The notes beneath the pieces are model-generated. The model saw only the letters and a list, made by a program, of their open reading frames with translations, was not told where the DNA came from and did not search any database. Shown here piece after piece: positions 6,950 to 12,050 of a DNA stretch of 12,784 nucleotides. Positions within the stretch are counted from its first letter, which is position 1, and each line of letters begins with the position of its first letter. Source of the DNA: VGLO01 sp964599285 (GTDB taxonomy: Bacteria; Patescibacteriota; Minisyncoccia; Minisyncoccales; Staskawiczbacteraceae); assembly GCA_964599285.1 (NCBI GenBank), contig CAZREI010000018.1, positions 1-12,784 of the forward strand, given 5' to 3'. The position numbers were made by a program, and so were the translations under genes.

Positions 6950-6961
6950 AATTAGAGTATA
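6924..6961. repeat. Perfect 38-bp palindrome, copy 2 (dprA side)
   Basis: Contains the same 36 bp as copy 1 plus one extra base pair at each end, centred between 6942 and 6943 on CGATCG. It sits 8 bp upstream of the start codon of the PaaX/Cas2-like gene and 10 bp beyond the dprA stop. Two exact long palindromes about 580 bp apart cannot be chance and imply a sequence-specific partner or a recent duplication. Confidence 0.97.
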
Positions 6962-6971
6962 GCATTTGTGT

Positions 6972-7838
6972 TTAATTTAGGCTATATACATTGCCGCCCA
7001 GGTTTCGTATCTTACCGGAAATTTCCATAAGCGCAAGGGTGGTGGCTATTTGCGATGGGCTCAATTTTGTTTTTTCAATTATTTTATCAATGTATAATGA
7101 TTCCTCTTTTAGGGTTTGCAAAATAAGGGTTTCTTGATTATTTTCGGCCGCAAAGGTTTGCTTGGCAAATGCTTTCGGCGCGATTTCCAATACGTCCAGA
7201 ATATCCTTGGCGCTTTCTACTAACGTCGCTCCTTCTTTTATTAATTTATTTGGCCCGCTGGCGTTTAACATGTAAATTTGTCCGGGCAGGGCGAATAATT
7301 TTTTATGCTGGATTTTGGCAAAGCCGGCGGTAATGAGCGACCCCGATTTTTCTTTTGCCTCAACTACCAGCACGCCAAGGCTCAAGGCTGAAACGATCCG
7401 GTTTCGCTGGCGGAAATTATTGGGATAGCCGGGCGTACCGGGCTTAAATTCTGAAATTAAACAGCCGCCATGCGCGATAATCTCTCTTGATAATACGAGG
7501 TTGGTTTGCGGGTAGATGCTTTTTTCATCCAGTCCCGTGCCAAGCACCGCAATAGTTGGCCGCTTTTTTTCAACACAAATTTTATGGGCGAAGGTATCAA
7601 TGCCTGGCGCCATGCCCGAAATAATAGTTATACCTGCGTCGGCCAATTCGCCGGCGATTTGCAGAGTTGCCTGCTGGCCATAGTCGCTTGGTCGGCGCGT
7701 GCCCACGATGGCGACTATCGGCGCGTTGTCAGCGGGCAACGCGCCGCGGTAATACAACACCTTTGGCGCTCCAGAAATTTGCTTGAGGGCCGCAGGATAA
7801 TGTTCGTCGCTAATTTTTATTTCTTGTATGTCGTCCAT
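6972..7838 (-). CDS. dprA: DNA processing protein DprA/Smf
   Basis: A 288-residue DprA, the cytosolic protein that binds incoming single-stranded DNA during natural transformation and loads RecA on it. The extended Rossmann-fold core covers about residues 8-215, with IVAIVGTRRPSDYG, ISGMAPGIDTFAHK, AVLGTGLD followed by IYPQTN, and NFRQRNRIVSALS leading to VVEAKEKSGSLITAGFA. A C-terminal winged-helix domain covers about 233-288. Little precedes the Rossmann core, so the N-terminal SAM-like domain of longer homologues is missing. The ATG at 7838 is preferred over a TTG at 7904: homology begins there, and an extended -10 (TGC-TATCAT, 7845-7850 on the minus strand) ends 6 bp before it, predicting a leaderless mRNA. 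The longer frame would have an implausible N-terminus and overlap the divergent promoter. It is consistent with a naturally competent lineage. Confidence 0.97.
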   Translation of the reverse strand: MDDIQEIKISDEHYPAALKQISGAPKVLYYRGALPADNAPIVAIVGTRRPSDYGQQATLQIAGELADAGITIISGMAPGIDTFAHKICVEKKRPTIAVLGTGLDEKSIYPQTNLVLSREIIAHGGCLISEFKPGTPGYPNNFRQRNRIVSALSLGVLVVEAKEKSGSLITAGFAKIQHKKLFALPGQIYMLNASGPNKLIKEGATLVESAKDILDVLEIAPKAFAKQTFAAENNQETLILQTLKEESLYIDKIIEKTKLSPSQIATTLALMEISGKIRNLGGNVYSLN

Positions 7839-7869
7839 GCACCAATGATAGCACGTATTTTCAAAATCC

Positions 7870-7897
7870 TTGAAATTTTTTAAATTTTTGATAGTAT
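7870..7897 (+). promoter_or_regulatory. Promoter for the cysteine-rich small protein gene
   Basis: TTGAAA (7870-7875), 16 bp spacer, TAGTAT (7892-7897). The same -10 and spacer length are seen upstream of the HD gene. A strong Shine-Dalgarno site, AAGGAG (7924-7929), lies 7 bp before the ATG. Confidence 0.6.
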
Positions 7898-7936
7898 TAC
7901 GCAAGTTGTTCTTTCTTTACACTAAGGAGCATTGCC

Positions 7937-8266
7937 ATGAGTCCTATTGTTGTAAATGAATTTGGCGAAACGCTTGTTGATTACCCTCAAACGACTGTTA
8001 ATGATAACGAAAGGCTTTCCACTTGCTTCGCCCTGCACGAAACTTGTAATGGTTTTGTTGATTTAAAAAGGATTTCGAAAACACATAATTGTATTTTGTG
8101 TAGAGCTTGTTCTTTGAGAATTGTTATTCCGCAAGAAATCGACACTTACGGAAAGTTGCGACAATGGTGTGCTCAATTCATTGAAAGAAGACGCAGACTC
8201 GCATCAAAAATAGAAAATGCAGGAGAGCCTCCTAGATGGGTTTCTCCAAGTGTTTTCAATGACTAA
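7937..8266 (+). CDS. Unrecognised small protein with a cysteine cluster, possible zinc ribbon
   Basis: A 109-residue soluble protein I do not recognise. It is a real gene on expression signals: a promoter, the strong SD AAGGAG, an ATG, and a terminator 12 bp after the stop. Potential metal ligands are C30, H34 and C37 (CxxxHxxC), then H50, C52, C55 and C58 (HNCILCRAC), and C78. Two such pairs could form one zinc site, or CxxCxxC could hold a metal alone. The segment around 66-80 (QEIDTYGKLRQWC) and the following basic stretch ERRRRLASK (83-91) could contact nucleic acid. There is no signal peptide or membrane segment. It stands alone on the plus strand between divergent dprA and convergent mfd. 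A small zinc-binding adaptor or RNA/DNA-binding protein is possible; no function is assigned. Confidence 0.75.
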   Translation: MSPIVVNEFGETLVDYPQTTVNDNERLSTCFALHETCNGFVDLKRISKTHNCILCRACSLRIVIPQEIDTYGKLRQWCAQFIERRRRLASKIENAGEPPRWVSPSVFND

Positions 8267-8278
8267 TGTTGCGATAAG

Positions 8279-8304
8279 ACCAGGAACGGTAATCCTGGTT
8301 TTTT
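8279..8304 (+). terminator. Rho-independent terminator after the cysteine-rich small protein gene
   Basis: ACCAGGA (8279-8285) pairs perfectly with TCCTGGT (8293-8299) around a 7-nt loop, continuing into a run of six T. The T-run overlaps the stop codon of the convergent mfd gene (TTA at 8303-8305). Confidence 0.85.
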
Positions 8305-10273
8305 ATTCCCTCAGTTTTTCCACGGCGTCGGCCAGCATTTGGCAATACAGGTTTAGGCCTATTTTGTTGATGCTTCCGGATTGTTCGCGGCCCAACACGT
8401 TTCCGGCTCCGCGAAGTTCCAAATCTTTGATGGCAATGCGATAGCCGGCGCCCAATTCTTTGGCCTGGCCCAGTGCTTCAAGACGTTGGCGCGCCAGGGG
8501 AGTTAAGGTTTTAGGGAAAAATAAATAAGCAAAACTTTTTATGTGGCTTCTGCCAACGCGCCCCCGAATTTGGTAAGCCTGCGCCAATCCCAAACGCGAG
8601 GAGTCTTCTATAATAATGGTGTTCACGTTGGGCAAGTCGATGCCATTTTCAATGATGGTGGTGGCCACCAGCAGGTTGGTTTTGCCCGACGAAAAATCAT
8701 CCATGGTTTTTAGAATATCTTTTTGGAGCATACGACCGTGGATGGTGGAAATTTTTGCTTGCGGTAAAAGTTTTTGCAATCGTTCGCTTGTTTTTTGTAT
8801 CGTTTCCACGCGGTTGTGCAAAAAATATACCTGGCCGCCGCGTTCCAGTTCCAAGTCAATGGCTCGCCGGATTTCTTTTTTGTTGTAAGGCAAAATATTG
8901 GTATGGATGGCGGTTCTTCCCAACGGAGGCGTTTGCATTAGGCTGATGTTTTTAAAACTAGAAAGCGCCAGGTAAATGGTGCGGGGAATAGGCGTGGCCG
9001 ACAAACTTAAAATGTCCAAAGCCGGCCACTGCTGGCGCAGACGCTCTTTCTGTTTGACGCCAAAGCGCTGCTCGTCGTCAATAATTAAAAGTTGCAAGTG
9101 TTTGAATGCGATATCTTTTGAAAGGAGCCGGTGGGTGCCGATGACAATATCAACGGTTCCTTCTTTTATTTGCTGCAAGATTTTTTTCTGTTCAGCTTTA
9201 TTTTGCAGTCGGCTCAGCAACACAATTTTTATGGGTAACTTTTCAAAGCGTTGGGTAAAATTACTAAAGTGCTGGCTGACCAAAATGGTGGTAGGGCAGA
9301 TGATGGCTGTCTGGTATCCGCTGGCCGCCGCCATCAAGCTGGCGCGCATGGCAATTTCCGTTTTTCCAAAGCCCACGTCGCCGCAGACGATCCGATCCAT
9401 CGGTTTTGGCTGGGTCAAATCTTGCTTGATGTCGGCCATGGCTTGCAGTTGGTCTGGAGTTTCCTGGTGCAAAAAGCCGGCTTGCAATTGTTTTTCCCAG
9501 TCTGCGTCAGATGCGTAAGGCGGGCGCTGGGCGGTTTCTTTTTTGGCGTAGAGAGCCAGCAGTTCTTTTGCCAATTTCTCAACATCCTCTTTTATTTTTC
9601 GTTTGGTATGTTGCCATAGAGCAGAAGCTAACCGTGAAACCGCGGGGTCGGCAAATCCCACATAGCGCGACAGCTTTCTTTCCAGTCCTAACGGGACAAA
9701 GAGTTTGTCGCTTTGGGCGTATTCCAACACATAATATTCTTCTTCAGATTTCTCGTTTGTTTTTTCATTTTCTATGGTTATTTTTTCTATTCCTAAAAAT
9801 TTTGCCACGCCGTGGTCTAAATGTACCAGGTAGTCCCCCGGCTTTATATTTTTTATATCAGAAAATAATTTTTGGCTTTTTAATTTTTTGGTTAAAATTC
9901 GTTTTGATTTTTCTTCATCTTCAACTTTTATATCCAGTAACTGGATGGTTTCCAGAGTGTTTCCCAAAAAATCTAAGCGCAGGGCTTGCAAAGTATTTAT
10001 CGGAAAAATTTCTATAATACCTCCCTTTTGGGAAAACTCGCCAGGATCTTGAACCGAAAAAACCTTTTCATATCCCATTTCGTCTAATTTACGCAATAGC
10101 GGCAAAAGGTCATACGTTTTGTTTTTTTCCAAAAAAATAATGTTGTCCTGGAAAAACGGCTGGGTTTTAGCGCTTTGCAAAATTTGGGAAAGATTTTCCT
10201 GAAACCAAAAAATTTCCTTCTCAAGGAAATAGGGGGTGATTGAAACGATTAAAATGTTACTTGTATTTTCCAC
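8303..10273 (-). CDS. mfd: Transcription-repair coupling factor Mfd, reduced form
   Basis: A 656-residue version of the ATP-dependent translocase that removes stalled RNA polymerase and recruits nucleotide excision repair; usual length is about 1100-1150. Domains seen: a short UvrB-homology remnant (about 55-115, GEFSQKGGIIEIFP), the RNA polymerase-interacting CarD-like domain (about 143-215, PGDYLVHLDHGVAKFLG), helicase lobe 1 with Walker A GDVGFGKT (298-305), motif II D399-D-E-Q402 and SATPIPRT (425-432), lobe 2 with QIRGRVGR (568-575), and the TRG motif (about 606-630, ELGAGYRIAIKDLELRGAGNVLG). The UvrA-binding and D3 regions, most of the N-terminal module and the C-terminal autoinhibitory domain are absent. 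The start is GTG at 10273, two codons after an in-frame TGA, both at the edge of the interspersed repeat. Walker B has Asp where Mfd usually has Glu (DEEQ/DEEH). Confidence 0.95.
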   Translation of the reverse strand: MENTSNILIVSITPYFLEKEIFWFQENLSQILQSAKTQPFFQDNIIFLEKNKTYDLLPLLRKLDEMGYEKVFSVQDPGEFSQKGGIIEIFPINTLQALRLDFLGNTLETIQLLDIKVEDEEKSKRILTKKLKSQKLFSDIKNIKPGDYLVHLDHGVAKFLGIEKITIENEKTNEKSEEEYYVLEYAQSDKLFVPLGLERKLSRYVGFADPAVSRLASALWQHTKRKIKEDVEKLAKELLALYAKKETAQRPPYASDADWEKQLQAGFLHQETPDQLQAMADIKQDLTQPKPMDRIVCGDVGFGKTEIAMRASLMAAASGYQTAIICPTTILVSQHFSNFTQRFEKLPIKIVLLSRLQNKAEQKKILQQIKEGTVDIVIGTHRLLSKDIAFKHLQLLIIDDEQRFGVKQKERLRQQWPALDILSLSATPIPRTIYLALSSFKNISLMQTPPLGRTAIHTNILPYNKKEIRRAIDLELERGGQVYFLHNRVETIQKTSERLQKLLPQAKISTIHGRMLQKDILKTMDDFSSGKTNLLVATTIIENGIDLPNVNTIIIEDSSRLGLAQAYQIRGRVGRSHIKSFAYLFFPKTLTPLARQRLEALGQAKELGAGYRIAIKDLELRGAGNVLGREQSGSINKIGLNLYCQMLADAVEKLRE

Positions 10274-10350
10274 TCGTCATTGCGAACGAAGTGAAGCAAT
10301 CTTCTGATTTTATAAACTGGATTGCCACGCTGCGGCTCGCAATGACGGGT
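10274..10350. repeat. Interspersed palindromic repeat of the CGTCATTGCGA type
   Basis: CGTCATTGCG (10275-10284) and CGCAATGACG (10338-10347) are exact inverted copies, continued inward by CAATC (10298-10302) and GATTG, with variable GC-rich linkers between. The pattern 'CGTCATTGCGA...GCAATC...GATTGC...CGCAATGACG' is a widespread interspersed element in many bacterial genomes. It fills almost the whole gap between mfd and pth. Its left edge supplies the in-frame TGA directly upstream of the mfd GTG start. Confidence 0.85.
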
Positions 10351-10356
10351 AGAGAA

Positions 10357-10899
10357 TCATCGATTGTATTCATTCATCGTCTTTTCTAACCCATGTTCGA
10401 TGAAATATGCAAGTGCTTGTGAAGATTTTTCTATTACGCCATCTAGTATTTTTTGTTCTTCTTTGCTGAATTTTTTCAATACCACATCTTCAGCCCTTTT
10501 GTCATTAGTTGCAATTCCAATTTTCAATCTTATAAAATTATTATTTCCCAGCGCCTGAATAATGGAATCCACTCCCTTATGTCCGCCGGCTCCACTATCT
10601 TTTACAAATTTTATTTTTCCTAATTCCATATCAATATCGTCGTGAACGACTATTAACATTTGACCGTTAGCATTTGACAAAAGTTTTTTGACGGCTTTGC
10701 CCGATTCGTTCATAAACGTTTGTGGTTTTGCCAAAAGAACATCATCTTTTTTTGAAACCAACGCGTGATATTTTTTGGAAAGCGCAAATTCGGGAAATTC
10801 ATTTTGGCGAGCAAAAAAATCAAGGACTTCAAAGCCCGCGTTGTGGCGCGTGTGGTTAAATGGTGTTCCGTGATTTCCCAAGCCAACAATAATAAACAT
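10357..10899 (-). CDS. pth: Peptidyl-tRNA hydrolase
   Basis: A 180-residue Pth that cleaves the ester bond of peptidyl-tRNAs dropped from stalled ribosomes, recycling tRNA in the cytosol. The catalytic set is visible: N9 in VGLGNHG (E. coli N10), H19 and N20 in TRHNAGF (H20, N21), N64 in QTFMNESG (N68) and D87 in VVHDDID (D93). The loop that is GGHNG in E. coli (N114, a substrate-binding residue) is here GGHKG with K108, and the usual NPG turn is NHG. Length is slightly shorter than the typical 190. The ATG at 10899 is chosen over the longer frame at 10956 because it gives MFIIVGLGN, the normal family start, and because an extended -10 box ends 6 bp upstream, predicting a leaderless mRNA. mfd follows on the same strand beyond the repeat. 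Confidence 0.97.
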   Translation of the reverse strand: MFIIVGLGNHGTPFNHTRHNAGFEVLDFFARQNEFPEFALSKKYHALVSKKDDVLLAKPQTFMNESGKAVKKLLSNANGQMLIVVHDDIDMELGKIKFVKDSGAGGHKGVDSIIQALGNNNFIRLKIGIATNDKRAEDVVLKKFSKEEQKILDGVIEKSSQALAYFIEHGLEKTMNEYNR

Positions 10900-10905
10900 A
10901 ATGTT

Positions 10906-10933
10906 AGTGTAGCATTTTTTCGTAGAGGCGCAA
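10906..10933 (-). promoter_or_regulatory. Predicted leaderless promoter of pth
   Basis: On the minus strand, TTGCGC (10928-10933), 16 bp spacer ending in TGC (extended -10), then TACACT (10906-10911). The expected start falls on the A of the pth ATG. It lies back to back with the strong plus-strand promoter at 10940-10967. Confidence 0.5.
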
Positions 10934-10939
10934 TGCCTA

Positions 10940-10967
10940 TTGACACGGTTTTTCAAAGGAATATACT
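10940..10967 (+). promoter_or_regulatory. Strong promoter of the two-gene unit 11211-11799
   Basis: TTGACA (10940-10945), 16 bp spacer, TATACT (10962-10967): perfect -35 and 5 of 6 bases in the -10. The predicted start near 10974 lies just upstream of a long hairpin at 10981-11034. The first convincing coding start is at 11211, so the leader would be about 235 nt. Confidence 0.75.
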
Positions 10968-10980
10968 TACCATAATATGA

Positions 10981-11210
10981 TTACAGTCCACCTTTGGAAT
11001 AATTTATTTTAATTATTGTAAAGGTGGATTGTAATTTCGCTCTTTCAAAAAGGAGGTGTATACAGCAGAAGAACGATCCGGTTTAAGCTGTGCGAGCCAC
11101 AGCTGCGAGGGACAGAGAAGAGGCATGGAACGGAACGATACGGAACAGAAAGAGGTATTGGAACAATGGAGGCTTTGTTTTCCGCATAGTTTTTCAACGA
11201 GGAGAATGCT
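10981..11210 (+). promoter_or_regulatory. Structured 5' leader with a 24-bp inverted repeat and an orphan Shine-Dalgarno site
   Basis: No convincing gene lies here. The arms 10981-11004 and 11011-11034 pair over 24 positions, with one G-U pair in the outer 15 bp and an internal GG/GT irregularity, closing on a 6-nt loop. Downstream is AAAAAGGAGGTG (11047-11058), a near-perfect anti-SD complement, but no ATG, GTG or TTG follows at proper spacing. A second hairpin, AGCTGTG/CACAGCT, spans 11086-11104. A 7-codon reading frame (MEALFSA, 11166-11189) with an AGAGG upstream ends 21 bp before the 11211 start and could be a leader peptide. The sequence could be a cis-regulatory leader or a small RNA; no known riboswitch was recognised. 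Confidence 0.5.
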
Positions 11211-11432
11211 ATGGCGCGGGGTAGAAGTTGCCCAAGGACTCTTTTTGTCGCTCTCACCCAAAATCAGAAAGATTTTTTGGGGCGAGGGCAAAATCTGGTG
11301 AGAAAGGGTGTTATCTCTATGGATGACTCTTTGAGACACTTCAAGCAACAATTCCGTGGCGCTCCCAAGATGACCGTCTCTGATCTTGCCGGCATGGTCA
11401 AGAGTGGCCTGATCCAACCGGCGATAGCCTAA
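11211..11432 (+). CDS. Unrecognised 73-residue protein
   Basis: A short gene supported by expression signals rather than homology: the Shine-Dalgarno CGAGGAG (11198-11204) precedes the ATG at 11211 with good spacing, and a strong promoter lies upstream. The protein is basic at the N-terminus (MARGRSCPRT), has a polar middle (QNQKDFLGRGQNLVRKG) and ends in a likely helix, MTVSDLAGMVKSGLIQPAIA. The 'TVSDLAGMVKSGLI' piece looks like a small helix-turn-helix-like or docking helix, but this is weak. It has no membrane segment and a single cysteine (C7). GC content is higher than in most neighbours, suggesting separate origin. An overlapping frame at 11056-11301 has no proper start. Function unknown. 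Confidence 0.62.
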   Translation: MARGRSCPRTLFVALTQNQKDFLGRGQNLVRKGVISMDDSLRHFKQQFRGAPKMTVSDLAGMVKSGLIQPAIA

Positions 11433-11496
11433 TCGGAGCAGAGGAGAGGCGGTACCCGTTTCTCAACCCGGATTTCCTGACAAAGGAGTCGTGTCA

Positions 11497-11799
11497 ATGC
11501 TGACCAGGTCCTTCTCGCCCATTCGTTGCCGTGAGGAAAGAAAGCCCAAGAGGATCAAGGTGGGAAGAAACAGGAGAAAAATTCTTGTCATGAGGAAAGA
11601 ATTTCTCCTGTCGATAATCCGTAGTTTCCTGTTCCACGGTTCTCTTTTGGAATCAGATCGGGAAACAATTTACTGGGCCTACCGATCAGCTTACGGAAAG
11701 ATTCGTCGCCGGAAGTTTGATCGGCGCCTTGATTTCTTGATCCCGGAAGCCGCGAGCGACGACACTGGCAACCGCCGCACTAATGTGGCAGTTGCCTAA
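11497..11799 (+). CDS. Unrecognised 100-residue strongly basic protein
   Basis: The ATG at 11497 has the Shine-Dalgarno AAAGGAG (11482-11488) 8 bp upstream; the GTG at 11491 is too close to that site to be the start. The first 35 residues are very rich in Arg and Lys (REERKPKRIKVGRNRRKILVM is visible as a basic tract), followed by a hydrophobic-aromatic helix FLLSIIRSFLFHG, an acidic break LESDRET, and a second basic segment YGKIRRRKFDRRLD. This suggests a nucleic-acid- or ribosome-binding protein. The C-terminus NRRTNVAVA resembles the end of the upstream protein (QPAIA); both genes finish with near-identical bases, GCnnTnGCCTAAT. It is co-transcribed with the 11211 gene, 64 bp apart, and followed by a terminator. 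No homologue recognised. Confidence 0.62.
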   Translation: MLTRSFSPIRCREERKPKRIKVGRNRRKILVMRKEFLLSIIRSFLFHGSLLESDRETIYWAYRSAYGKIRRRKFDRRLDFLIPEAASDDTGNRRTNVAVA

Positions 11800-11853
11800 T
11801 GACCTGCCGACCCATCTTTTGTTTGTCGCCCACCCTCCTATTTCGCACTTCAT

Positions 11854-11892
11854 GAGCCCTGGTGTATCATAGCACCTGGGCTCTCTTTTTTT
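11854..11892 (+). terminator. Rho-independent terminator after the two small genes
   Basis: GAGCCC-T-GGTG (11854-11864) pairs with CACC-T-GGGCTC (11873-11883) with one T/T mismatch, loop TATCATAG, then TC and seven T (11886-11892). It closes the transcription unit begun at 10940. Confidence 0.85.
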
Positions 11893-11913
11893 GGCATGCG
11901 AAAAGCATAACCA

Positions 11914-11975
11914 AAAATTTCCGCTTGTGCGAGAAATTTTCGGGTATGCGAATATGCCCACCCCGCTAAGCGGGG
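11914..11975. other. Cluster of hairpins upstream of lepB
   Basis: Three adjacent inverted repeats: AAAATTTC plus CGC (11914-11924) with GCG plus GAAATTTT (11929-11940), with one bulged A; GGGTATG/TATGCCC (11942-11959) with two wobble pairs; and ACCCCGC-TAA-GCGGGGT (11960-11976, perfect 7-bp stem). None is followed by a clean T-run on the plus strand. On the minus strand the first ends in ATTTTTGG and might act as a weak terminator. No promoter for lepB could be fixed with confidence in 11977-12050. Confidence 0.5.
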
Positions 11976-12050
11976 TTGAGGGTAGCTTAGCTGTCCCCAT
12001 GCTAATAAAGCTCTTGCTTTCGCTCAAAAATTATGGTAAATTACATTTAT

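Larger units (their letters stand above)
6345..6961. mobile_element. Candidate palindrome-bounded module carrying the PaaX/Cas2-like gene
   Basis: A 617-bp block bounded on each side by the same perfect palindrome and containing one gene with only 4 bp and 8 bp to spare. The interior is visibly more AT-rich than topA and dprA on either side, with frequent A/T-ending codons. This compact layout recalls REP/RAYT-type units, but the enzyme here is not a Y1 transposase. No target-site duplication was found: the outer flanks (GACACT and AGCATT) do not match. Mobility is therefore a hypothesis; a fixed autoregulatory gene with two operators explains the same data. Confidence 0.4.

Noticed and set aside
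6345..6961. The palindromes as transcription terminators
   Set aside because: The stems are AT-rich and neither strand has the following T-run; promoter elements inside the palindromes fit better.
6345..6961. Target-site duplication around the palindrome-bounded block
   Set aside because: The bases just outside the two palindromes do not match each other, so there is no direct sign of recent transposition.
8976..9518. A 180-codon plus-strand open frame inside mfd
   Set aside because: Antisense to the helicase core of mfd, with cysteine- and serine-rich composition typical of a shadow frame and no expression signals.
8303..10273. RecG or another helicase rather than Mfd
   Set aside because: A CarD-like polymerase-interacting domain and a UvrB-like remnant precede the helicase core, which is the Mfd arrangement.
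11056..11301. An 81-codon frame starting with GTG at the strong Shine-Dalgarno site
   Set aside because: The GTG overlaps the Shine-Dalgarno core itself, and the frame overlaps the better-supported gene at 11211 by about 90 bp.
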